Origin: Pseudomonadota bacterium
GTDB taxonomy: Bacteria > Desulfobacterota > Anaeroferrophillalia > Anaeroferrophillales > Anaeroferrophillaceae
Length of the DNA stretch: 5,166 nt
NCBI GenBank assembly: GCA_011042595.1
Contig: DQWO01000185.1
Location: 1-5,166, forward strand
Direction: 5' to 3'
Within the stretch, counting starts at the first letter, position 1, and every line of letters starts with the position of its first letter. The notes beneath the pieces are model-generated. The model saw only the letters and a list, made by a program, of their open reading frames with translations, ran no database searches and was not told where the DNA came from. A program made the translations under genes and the position numbers. This document shows, in pieces, positions 1 to 5,166 of the stretch.

Positions 1-52
1 ATGTAGCGTTGAACATTCCAACTCTTGCGCCACCAGTTTTTTTTACTTCCAT
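1..52 (-). CDS. Possible 5' end of a hypothetical gene running off the left edge
   Basis: A minus-strand ATG at 52..50 opens a frame that stays open to the window edge (17 codons, beginning MEVKKTGGARVGMFNAT). The purine-rich stretch GGAAGAG lies about 6-12 bases upstream and could act as a weak ribosome binding site. The residues look protein-like, and the GGARVGxFNAT pattern vaguely recalls small hypothetical proteins, but I cannot name a family from so few residues. It has the same direction as the PACE and DUF169 genes and begins about 40 bases after the attC-like palindrome, as the first gene of an integron cassette would. The short length makes chance openness quite possible. Confidence 0.3.
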   Translation of the reverse strand, partial: MEVKKTGGARVGMFNAT

Positions 53-93
53 TTAAGTCTCTTCCATCTTTTTATTGCAGCTTCGTTTTTCAC

Positions 94-181
94 ACATAAC
101 GACCTGCATCAGCCGCCGCGCCGTGATGCTCAAAGAAAAAAACGGGCGCTGAACGCGGTCGGATGAATGCTTTCGTTCGGC
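94..181 (-). other. attC-like imperfect palindrome (candidate integron recombination site)
   Basis: An interval of about 88 bases is bounded by AACGA (98-102) and its complement TCGTT (173-177). Inside lie GCAT (106-109) and ATGC (167-170), separated from the outer arms by short unpaired spacers of 3 and 2 bases, then CCGCG (116-120) with CGCGG (154-158). Outer AAC/GTT triplets, a spacer, an inner arm and a variable middle is the layout of attC sites, and the length is in their usual range. On the minus strand the outer boxes read GCCGAAC and GTTATGT; each departs by one base from RYYYAAC and GTTRRRY. A competing internal hairpin, GCATCA (106-111) with TGATGC (124-129), weakens the case. The orientation suits cassettes read leftwards. 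It could also be an unrelated REP-like or other structured repeat. Confidence 0.3.
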
Positions 182-251
182 GATTTTTTGCCGATTAAGT
201 AATTGAAATTAAAGGTAATTTGTCCCTATTTTCATCTTGACAAAAGTAATC

Positions 252-262
252 GGGTCTGACCC
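252..262. repeat. GGGTCtGACCC inverted repeat
   Basis: A perfect inverted repeat with five-base arms GGGTC/GACCC around one central T, extended by flanking C and G bases. From memory, this GGGTCTGACCCC sequence recurs in intergenic DNA of deltaproteobacteria and some gammaproteobacteria, often near IS200-like (Y1-type) REP-associated transposases. No transposase is present here, so it may be a stray copy or the end of a lost or non-autonomous element. The structure is directly visible; the link to a transposon family is recollection only. Confidence 0.5.
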
Positions 263-375
263 CGTCGAAGTGGGCGAAGCATTGGTTGTGGCGTTCTCGA
301 TATTCGTAAAATTCGAGGTGACAAAAACATTACATTGTCAAGGATAAAGATTTGACTCTAACTTTTTATGCCAAA

Positions 376-810
376 TTATTCTGCAATTTTCGATGCCAAT
401 TTCGGCGGGAATACCCAATCGTACAACCAGTTGTAGACGAAGGTGTACACGGGCACGGCCACGAGGAACCCCACGTCTAAGACCAGAGCCTGCCAGAGCG
501 TGTATCTCAGCCAAGCCATTTCGACAGGGACAGTTACAAATATGAAGCCGCCTTCGAACAGCAAGGCGTGTAGGGCTCGCAGCCGCCAGCCCCTAGGGTA
601 CAAAGGTCTTCCCAAACGCAACAGAGCCTTGTCAAACAGCAGATTGTACACGTAGTTCAAGGTCATGGCGGCTGTGCTGAAAAAAATCCCCAGTGATCCT
701 ATTTTGACAGGAGGTTGGTGCAGGATTAATGAAAGCAGGGGGACGCTAAGGGCAAGCAGCAGAGTTTCGTACAATATTGTATGCCGCAGACGGTCGTGAG
801 TGGTCCTCAT
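376..810 (-). CDS. PACE family multidrug efflux transporter (AceI-like)
   Basis: A 144-residue inner-membrane protein of the proteobacterial antimicrobial compound efflux family, whose characterised members (AceI) export chlorhexidine and other biocides using the proton gradient. It has the tandem two-helix design of the family, four membrane segments in all. The first half carries R7xxH10xxxY14E15 and N52xxYN56xxFD60; the second repeats them as R78xxH81xxxF85E86 and VYN127xxYD131. E15 corresponds to the membrane glutamate needed for coupling in AceI. Length is normal for the family, and the ATG at 810 begins the usual MRxxxDRLRH start; the ribosome site is only a weak A/G-rich AGAAAAG. It lies 108 bases downstream of the DUF169 gene in the same direction, so the two could share a transcript. 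Substrate is unknown. If the integron reading is right, this is a mobile resistance-type cassette gene. Confidence 0.93.
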   Translation of the reverse strand: MRTTHDRLRHTILYETLLLALSVPLLSLILHQPPVKIGSLGIFFSTAAMTLNYVYNLLFDKALLRLGRPLYPRGWRLRALHALLFEGGFIFVTVPVEMAWLRYTLWQALVLDVGFLVAVPVYTFVYNWLYDWVFPPKLASKIAE

Positions 811-918
811 GTTTCTTTTCTCATTTTGAATTTGACTTTGGATGTGTCAACTTTGTCGATGATTTGTTTAATTGTTATTCTGCATCACTTTCAGGTTTCT
901 ATATTTTTAAAATGCTGT

Positions 919-1662
919 TCACCCTTTTTGAATCCTGGATTTCACTTTCGACCACCCTTCTGTTTCTAGGAAACTTTTATCCATATTGTGCAGCATGCTC
1001 AAAAACTTTGGCCAGGGAGCAGCAAAAGTTGAGATGTTTGGTTTAAAGTAAATTCTGGCGGAAGGATCAAAGGCCCCCAGTACTGCCTTGGGATCTTCGG
1101 ATTCAAGTTCAGATAATGGAAACCCGACAATAGCATCACAAGCAGTGCCAAATGGGGCAATGACGCTGTATGGTGTCATAGTGTCAAAATTTGCCAACCC
1201 ATGGAGGCCGGCAATGACATCTGGCGTAACAAAGAAAATAACCACCTGTGGGTCATCCTTTTCTTCAAGCGTATCCCAACGCTTAAACACAAGATATTTT
1301 CCTGGAGCCTCTTTAGGAGGGCGGTGTTTGTATATGCTCTCGACATGATCATAGCTTTTTTTAACACGCTCAATATTGCAGATATAGTTCTTCACATCCT
1401 CTGATAGGTTGATATCAAAACCAAAAGGAAGGAATGAACCGAAGCAGCCAAGGTTTTCAATATTAAAAGCACGTGAATGCCCTTGCTTTACAGGTGCAAT
1501 TTGGCTGAAGATGCACGTGTATCCTTTTTTGTTAGGTTTGGGATGATCTGGAAATTTTACATCACCCAACTCATTGGAATAAAAACAGACAATGGGGAGT
1601 TCGTTGCCGGGAAAGCATTTCTCCCATGCCGCCATAAAGTGATCTTTGATTTCAATATTCAT
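919..1662 (-). CDS. DUF169 family protein
   Basis: A 247-residue protein that resembles the DUF169 family (COG2043), whose function is not established; members are frequent in anaerobes. Visible family-like features are an N-terminal LPIVCFYSN strand (22-30), a cysteine-containing YTCIFSQIAPVKQG block (48-61), LGCFGSFLPFGF (71-82), a FFVTPDVIAGLHGLANF segment (143-159), and FGTACDAIVGFP (171-182). The conserved cysteines C50, C73 and C175 could bind a metal or cofactor, but that is inference. No signal peptide or membrane segment is seen, so it is probably cytoplasmic. The start is set at the ATG at 1662 because AAAGGAGA ends seven bases upstream; an in-frame TTG eight codons earlier has no such site. 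The gene looks more A/T-rich than the queuosine genes, consistent with acquisition. It does not indicate any link to drug efflux by itself. Confidence 0.82.
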   Translation of the reverse strand: MNIEIKDHFMAAWEKCFPGNELPIVCFYSNELGDVKFPDHPKPNKKGYTCIFSQIAPVKQGHSRAFNIENLGCFGSFLPFGFDINLSEDVKNYICNIERVKKSYDHVESIYKHRPPKEAPGKYLVFKRWDTLEEKDDPQVVIFFVTPDVIAGLHGLANFDTMTPYSVIAPFGTACDAIVGFPLSELESEDPKAVLGAFDPSARIYFKPNISTFAAPWPKFLSMLHNMDKSFLETEGWSKVKSRIQKG

Positions 1663-1668
1663 TGGGAC

Positions 1669-1676
1669 TCTCCTTT
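1669..1676 (-). promoter_or_regulatory. Ribosome binding site deciding the DUF169 start
   Basis: Read on the minus strand this is AAAGGAGA, a near-perfect Shine-Dalgarno sequence, seven bases before the ATG at 1662..1660. It favours that ATG over the upstream in-frame TTG at 1686, which lies on the far side of the site. Confidence 0.85.
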
Positions 1677-1696
1677 GCAAACTCAATCAAACAGTA

Positions 1697-1702
1697 ATTA
1701 TA
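1697..1702 (-). promoter_or_regulatory. Candidate -10 box for the DUF169 gene
   Basis: The minus strand reads TATAAT, a perfect sigma-70 -10 hexamer, about 21 bases before the ribosome binding site. No good -35 lies at 16-18 bases: the best upstream match, TTGAAG, is 22 bases away. It could be a real but weak promoter, or chance in A/T-rich DNA. If the integron reading holds, this is where a cassette promoter would be expected. Confidence 0.25.
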
Positions 1703-1809
1703 GCTCCATTGGTAATTTGGGTTGCTTCAAACGCATCATAGGTTAACCTTTTTCATGATTATCCTCGTGATCACTTGCACTGCCGAACAGTATCAATAAA
1801 AGGAAACTT

Positions 1810-1994
1810 ACGCCAAATCCAGCGCTCAAATTGATGGACCAGGTTCGAGAAAAACTGAGATACTACCACAATGCCTATAGAACCGAGCAGACCTATTGTC
1901 AATGGATTTCGAGATATATTTATTTTTTCAACAAAAAAAGTATCCGAAAGATCTCGGCGCCAAAGATGTAGATCAGGGCCAAGCAAAAACGTAG
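1810..1994 (+). pseudogene. Integron-type integrase (IntI) relic, N-terminal fragment
   Basis: The plus strand encodes ALKLMDQVREKL, then YRTEQTYCQWISRYI and FFNKK, matching the N-terminal SAM-like DNA-binding domain of integron integrases (tyrosine recombinases that insert gene cassettes at attI/attC). The first frame ends at TAG 1969-1971. Shifting frame after the A7 run at 1933-1939 restores YPKDLGAKDVD, which continues the family pattern (compare HPxxMGAxEV); this frame stops at TAG 1992-1994. An A5 run grown to A7 would explain the shift. A ribosome-site-like AAAAGGA (1798-1804) precedes ACG at 1810 where ATG would be expected, so the start may also be lost; the first in-frame ATG is 1834. 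The catalytic domain with its R-H-R-Y residues is absent. The gene is therefore broken in several ways. A non-integron tyrosine recombinase is possible but less likely. Confidence 0.7.
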
Positions 1995-2155
1995 ACACCG
2001 ACAGTCCTGGCCCAGGGAGAGGCACAACTACTCAAGGTATCGGATTTTCAGATCCATATCCTTGGCTTCTTGCCAACCTCCAAAGAATATGATAGTGAAA
2101 AGATGGAAGTACTAAGGAGAGAGAACAATAGGATAACTTCAAAAACAGGTGTTTC
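1995..2155. other. Unassigned segment between the integrase relic and the phosphatase gene
   Basis: The plus-strand frame of the restored integrase segment stays open from the TAG at 1992-1994 to about 2180 and reads like VLAQGEAQLLKVSDFQIH and LPTSKEYDSEKMEVLRREN, but I recognise no integrase motif or other family in it. An AAGGAG-like sequence near 2114-2119 is too far (about 35 bases) from the next start to serve it. A TATGAT at 2088-2093 lacks a well-spaced -35. This is probably decayed or non-coding DNA. Confidence 0.4.
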
Positions 2156-2980
2156 ATGGACCTTGATTTCTGGCTTAATACATTTCAGGAGCTGGGCGGT
2201 AAGATTGCTGAGCAGATGAAGCAGTATGCCGGCACTGTGGATGGTGCGCTGATTATCGGCAAGGGTGCCGGTGGTGATATGACCCTGAAGTTAGACAAGA
2301 TCGCCGAAGATATCATCCTCGACAAGCTGGAAACCCTGCACAATAACTTCGATCTGGAATTCATCCTCGTTTCCGAAGAGCTGGGCATTCGCGAGTTTGG
2401 CAATAATCCGGACACCCACATCATCATTGACCCCCTGGACGGCAGTTTCAACGCCCGCCAGGGAATTCCCTACTATGCGACTTCAATGGCCCTGGCTACG
2501 GGAAAAACTGTTAATGACGTGGTCCTTGGTTACGTCCGTAACCTGGCCAATGGTGATGAGTTTCATGCCATCAGAGGATCAGCCGCTTTTGTCAATGGCC
2601 AACAAATCGAAGGCAAGGATGTAGAAATCCCCCGGGCTTTTGTCTTTGAAGCGGCCCATAACAAGGCTGGCTTGAAACGGGTGGAACCACTGCTGGATAT
2701 GTTTGAACGAGCCCGTTGCCTGGGCTCGACCGCTCTGGATATCTGTTATCTCGCGGCCGGTAATATTGATATATTTTTCTATCCCATCCCGTCCCGGACC
2801 ATTGATTATGTGGCCGGCAAAGTCATCCTGGAGGAGGTCGGAGGCGTCATTACCGGCATGCTGGGTGAAAATCTTGATGAACTGACCCTTGACCTGGAAA
2901 AAACCCTGCCTATCGTTGCTGCCGGCAATCCCGGAACTATGAAAAAGGTAATGGATATTATCCAGCTTTCCCGCATCTAA
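2156..2980 (+). CDS. Inositol monophosphatase family protein (sugar phosphatase)
   Basis: A 274-residue magnesium-dependent phosphatase of the IMPase/FBPase superfamily, presumably cytoplasmic. The metal-site motifs are all present: [14 protein letters not shown] (39-52), S73-E74-E75, the signature IDPLDGS (91-97), [13 protein letters not shown] (190-202), and TIDYVAG (215-221) with the usual aspartate D217, though the typical Trp before it is Ile. Length is normal. Family members hydrolyse myo-inositol phosphate, fructose-1,6-bisphosphate, or other phosphates, and the archaeal-type enzymes do both, so the exact substrate cannot be read here. The ATG at 2156 has only a weak AGG six bases upstream; an in-frame TAG at 2129 limits alternatives. 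Its stop overlaps the queC stop by four bases, tail to tail. It is the first intact backbone gene next to the integron-like block. Confidence 0.9.
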   Translation: MDLDFWLNTFQELGGKIAEQMKQYAGTVDGALIIGKGAGGDMTLKLDKIAEDIILDKLETLHNNFDLEFILVSEELGIREFGNNPDTHIIIDPLDGSFNARQGIPYYATSMALATGKTVNDVVLGYVRNLANGDEFHAIRGSAAFVNGQQIEGKDVEIPRAFVFEAAHNKAGLKRVEPLLDMFERARCLGSTALDICYLAAGNIDIFFYPIPSRTIDYVAGKVILEEVGGVITGMLGENLDELTLDLEKTLPIVAAGNPGTMKKVMDIIQLSRI

Positions 2981-3672
2981 CCCTGATAATCCAATGGATC
3001 ATCCAACCCGGCCACTGCAAATCCCCGTAAGCGCAGACAGCAGCTGTCACATTGACCACAGGGTTTTCCCTGATCATCAGGATCATAGCAGCTGTGAGTT
3101 AAACCATAATCAACTCCGAGTTTGATGCCCAGCTGAATTATTTCATCTTTATGCAGCTCAATCAGCGGGGTATGCAGGCGAAAGTAAGGGGCTTTTTCAT
3201 TTACTCCCAGTTTTGTTCCCAGGTTTACCGCCCGTTCCATGGCCTGGATAAAATCAGGCCGGCAATCAGGATAGCCACTGTAATCAATGGCATTGACCCC
3301 CAGAAAAACATCCCGGGCTTCCAGGGTTTCGGCCCAGGCAACCGCATGGGCGATAAAAATGGTATTACGGGCCGGTACGTAGGTTATGGGAATCTCAGAT
3401 TCATCAGCAGAAACCTTATTCCTGGGTACGGACAGTTTCTGGTCGGTAAGTGAAGAACCGCCGATCAGGTTCAAATCCAGGCGCAAGGTTAAATGCCGCA
3501 CTGCCGACAGCGACCGGGCTACCCTGCTCGCCGCTTCAAGTTCACAATAATGGCGCTGGCCATAGTCAAAGCTCAGACAATATAGCCGATATCCCTGCTG
3601 GCGGGCAATGGCACCGACGGTGGCTGAATCAAGCCCGCCGCTGAGCAGGATGACCGCTTTTTTCTCACTCAT
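2977..3672 (-). CDS. queC: 7-cyano-7-deazaguanine (preQ0) synthase QueC
   Basis: QueC converts 7-carboxy-7-deazaguanine to preQ0 using ATP and ammonia, the step after QueE in making queuosine for tRNA wobble positions. At 231 residues it has the family's normal length. The N-terminal ATP-pyrophosphatase loop is SGGLDSAT (11-18), followed by SFDYGQRH (34-41), VPARNT (99-104) and [15 protein letters not shown] (125-139). The C-terminal zinc site is C195, C205, C208 and C211 in [18 protein letters not shown]. The start ATG overlaps the queE stop by one base (TAATG), indicating translational coupling, with a GGGGA element about six bases upstream. It is the last gene of the secF-queE-queC run and converges on the phosphatase gene. 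No queD or queF is in the window. Confidence 0.97.
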   Translation of the reverse strand: MSEKKAVILLSGGLDSATVGAIARQQGYRLYCLSFDYGQRHYCELEAASRVARSLSAVRHLTLRLDLNLIGGSSLTDQKLSVPRNKVSADESEIPITYVPARNTIFIAHAVAWAETLEARDVFLGVNAIDYSGYPDCRPDFIQAMERAVNLGTKLGVNEKAPYFRLHTPLIELHKDEIIQLGIKLGVDYGLTHSCYDPDDQGKPCGQCDSCCLRLRGFAVAGLDDPLDYQG

Positions 3673-4313
3673 TATTTTCCCCGATCCACTTCAGGCCAGA
3701 GAATTCGATGCAGCTGCAGCTGCAGGCGTACCGGCAGGTGTTCCTGCAGAATCAATTCCGCCAGCCGCGTCGCGCTCAATCGCTCCACTACCGGGCTGAA
3801 AATAATTTCTGCTGACTCAGGTAGCCGATCCCGGACAAAATCCCGGCTCCAGCAGAAATCGTCCTCACTGCAGAGCACAAATTTAAGCTGATGATTACTG
3901 CCAAGCTGCTGGTAGTTCTGCTCATAATTAAGGGCAGCCATGCCGCTGCCAGGGGTTTTGACATCAAGAATAACCTGCACCCGCCGGTCAATTCCAGAGA
4001 TATCCAACGAGCCATTGGTTTCCAGCAAGACTTCTTTTCCAGCTGAATGAAGTCGATCAATCAGTTGATTAATCTCAGGCTGCAGCAGCGGTTCGCCGCC
4101 GGTAATTTCCACCATTTTAACGGGAAAGGAGGTTACCCTGTCCATGATTTCATCAATGGTTTGCAGTTTCCCGCTTGATGGCTCCCGGGCATACCTGGTG
4201 TCACAATAGGAACAGGACAGATTACAGCCGGAACAGCGGACAAAAACACAGGGGAGTCCAGAAAATGTGGACTCCCCCTGTATGCTGTAAAAAATTTCAG
4301 CAATACTGATCAT
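3672..4313 (-). CDS. queE: 7-carboxy-7-deazaguanine synthase QueE
   Basis: A radical SAM enzyme that contracts the ring of 6-carboxytetrahydropterin to give 7-carboxy-7-deazaguanine, the substrate of QueC. The [4Fe-4S] cluster motif is the standard CX3CX2C: C30, C34 and C37 in [10 protein letters not shown]. Other family marks are YSIQGES (9-15) for substrate binding, the SAM-binding ITGGEPLLQ (70-78), LETNG (97-101), DVKTPGSG (117-124), and the C-terminal [15 protein letters not shown]. At 213 residues it has normal length. The ATG at 4313 lies 11 bases after the secF stop; GAGG sits four bases before it, rather close. A strong inverted repeat lies inside codons 13-21. The gene is evidently co-transcribed with secF upstream and queC downstream. 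Confidence 0.96.
   Translation of the reverse strand: MISIAEIFYSIQGESTFSGLPCVFVRCSGCNLSCSYCDTRYAREPSSGKLQTIDEIMDRVTSFPVKMVEITGGEPLLQPEINQLIDRLHSAGKEVLLETNGSLDISGIDRRVQVILDVKTPGSGMAALNYEQNYQQLGSNHQLKFVLCSEDDFCWSRDFVRDRLPESAEIIFSPVVERLSATRLAELILQEHLPVRLQLQLHRILWPEVDRGK
4251..4277 (-). repeat. Ten-base-pair inverted repeat inside the queE coding start
   Basis: GGGGAGTCCA (4251-4260) and TGGACTCCCC (4268-4277) are perfect complements around a seven-base loop, and the stem extends by CA/TG with one bulged C. In the mRNA it would form a stable G/C-rich hairpin about 37 bases downstream of the queE start codon. It is inside the conserved GESTFSGLP segment and has no U-tract after it, so it is not a standard intrinsic terminator. 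It may affect translation or mRNA stability, or be a by-product of codon choice. Confidence 0.6.
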
Positions 4314-4324
4314 ATGACCTCGAT

Positions 4325-5166
4325 TCAGGTTGACATCCGGCTCCGCTTCCCTTGGAAGGATTTAATCCCTTTCATGCCAATAACAATGGGGCTGGCAATA
4401 AAGATAGATGAATAGGTACCCACAATCACGCCGATCATCAGAGCAAAGGCAAAATCATGGATAACCCCACCGCCAAGGAAAAAAAGACTGACAAGAACCA
4501 GTATGGTCGTTACTGAAGTCAGGATGGTACGGTTGAGGGTTTCATTGATGGAGGTGTTAATTAATTCTTCATATGATCGTTTCCCCGGTTTCCGCAGATT
4601 TTCCCTGATGCGATCATACACGACAATGGTATCATTGAGTGAATAACCAACAATAGCCAACAAGGCAGCCAGGATGGATAAACTGAATTCCTTATCCAGC
4701 AAGGAAAAAATTCCTACGGTTATAATCACATCATGGAACAGAGCAACCACCGCTCCCAGAGCAAACTTGAATTCAAAACGGAAGGTCACATAGATGAGAA
4801 TCCCGACCAAGGCATAAATAATCGCCATAAACCCTTTCCGGCGCAAATCCTCACCAACTTTAGGACCAACCATTTCCACCCGGCGGATATCAACATGGTC
4901 GGCACCATATACTTTATCAAGGGTTGCTTTGATTTCATCCGACAGACCAACAAGATCAGATTTTGATTTTTCCACCCGGATTAAGAATTCCCCACCACTG
5001 GCATCCTCAAACTGCTGAATGGTACTGGAACCAAGATCAAGACCTTTCAGCGCATTTCGTATGTCGTCGGGAGTAGTCGGCTGACTGAACTTCACCTGCA
5101 CCAGGGTTCCACCGGCAAAATCGATCCCGTAATGGAGCCCACCGTGAAAGAGCAGGGAGGCAATCC
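4325..5166 (-). CDS. secF: Protein translocase subunit SecF, N-terminus outside the window
   Basis: SecF is the inner-membrane partner of SecD; together they use the proton gradient to help SecYEG complete protein export. The visible 279 residues begin just before the periplasmic-domain signature GIDFAGGTLV, so the start codon and first membrane helix (roughly 25-30 residues) are missing. Then come the P1 domain, VGPKVGEDL (about 99-107), and five membrane segments. The fourth-helix signature GYSLNDTIVVYDRIREN (about 173-189), NTSINETLNRTILTSVTT, and the closing GTYSSIFIASPIV are all typical. The protein ends in a basic KGIKSFQGKRSR tail. The GTG at 5101 is internal to the gene and not its start. 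secD is expected just upstream, outside the window. Eleven bases separate its TGA from queE, making secF-queE-queC one likely transcription unit. Confidence 0.97.
   Translation of the reverse strand, partial: IASLLFHGGLHYGIDFAGGTLVQVKFSQPTTPDDIRNALKGLDLGSSTIQQFEDASGGEFLIRVEKSKSDLVGLSDEIKATLDKVYGADHVDIRRVEMVGPKVGEDLRRKGFMAIIYALVGILIYVTFRFEFKFALGAVVALFHDVIITVGIFSLLDKEFSLSILAALLAIVGYSLNDTIVVYDRIRENLRKPGKRSYEELINTSINETLNRTILTSVTTILVLVSLFFLGGGVIHDFAFALMIGVIVGTYSSIFIASPIVIGMKGIKSFQGKRSRMST

Larger units (their letters stand above)
53..375. other. Gene-free interval downstream of the PACE gene
   Basis: No plausible coding frame was found here. The interval holds the attC-like palindrome (94-181), a small hairpin TCGGC/GCCGA (177-181 with 190-194, with the T-run in its loop rather than after it, so not a standard terminator), and the GGGTCtGACCC inverted repeat (252-262). 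The remaining bases, about 195-250 and 265-375, are A/T-rich and show no feature I can support. Confidence 0.6.

Noticed and set aside
9..15. GTTGAAC, a perfect GTTRRRY core (minus strand GTTCAAC)
   Set aside because: It falls inside the possible left-edge gene only about 35 bases after its start, and no partner arm can be seen within the window.
811..918. Possible attC between the DUF169 and PACE genes
   Set aside because: AAC and one GTT (in GTTGACA) occur on the minus strand, but they are not flanked by complementary arms and the boxes fit the consensus poorly.
1740..1749. AGGTTAACCT palindrome as an attI core or operator
   Set aside because: It is a perfect ten-base palindrome and contains GTTAACC, but this misses GTTRRRY and nothing else identifies it as attI or as a known operator site.
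1771..2025. Minus-strand open frame of 84 residues with one hydrophobic segment
   Set aside because: It begins at a GTG without a ribosome site, matches no family I know, and lies opposite the integrase relic, whose plus-strand translation gives recognisable motifs. It is most likely a shadow frame.
1871..2092. Plus-strand open frame of 73 residues
   Set aside because: It is in a different frame from both integrase segments, is rich in Arg, Ser and Pro, has no family resemblance, and looks like an off-frame reading of the relic.
2062..2093. Possible promoter for the phosphatase gene (TTGGCT or TTGCCA with TATGAT)
   Set aside because: The spacers are 20 and 12 bases, both outside the usual 16-18 range, so I cannot support it.
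3706..3726. CAGCTG-rich tandem and palindromic run
   Set aside because: It is the codon repeat for the alternating Leu-Gln stretch in the conserved C-terminus of QueE, so coding explains it.

Overview
The window has two parts. Positions about 2156-5166 look like an ordinary chromosomal backbone: an inositol-monophosphatase-type sugar phosphatase on the + strand, then, convergent with it, a tight minus-strand run secF (N-terminus off the window) - queE - queC. SecF belongs to the Sec export machinery. QueE and QueC make successive steps of the 7-deazaguanine (queuosine) precursor pathway. Positions 1-2155 look like an accessory block: minus-strand genes for a PACE-family drug efflux protein and a DUF169 protein, a possible further gene running off the left edge, and a decayed plus-strand fragment whose translation resembles the N-terminus of an integron integrase (IntI).

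The most interesting reading, mostly inference, is that the left half is the relic of an integron. The integrase fragment points right and the PACE, DUF169 and left-edge genes all point left, which is the divergent intI/cassette polarity of integrons. An imperfect palindrome at 94-181 has some properties of an attC site and sits about 40 bases before the possible left-edge gene. Against this, no convincing attC lies between the DUF169 and PACE genes, and no attI can be pinned down between the integrase relic and the DUF169 gene. The case is suggestive, not proven.

Organism: a Gram-negative bacterium, most likely a deltaproteobacterium (Desulfobacterota). The basis is a PACE transporter (a proteobacterial family), a DUF169 protein (common in anaerobes such as sulfate reducers and methanogens), an IMPase of archaeal-like style, and an integron-type integrase relic. 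No rRNA, tRNA, CRISPR array or intact transposase was seen. The taxonomic call is tentative.
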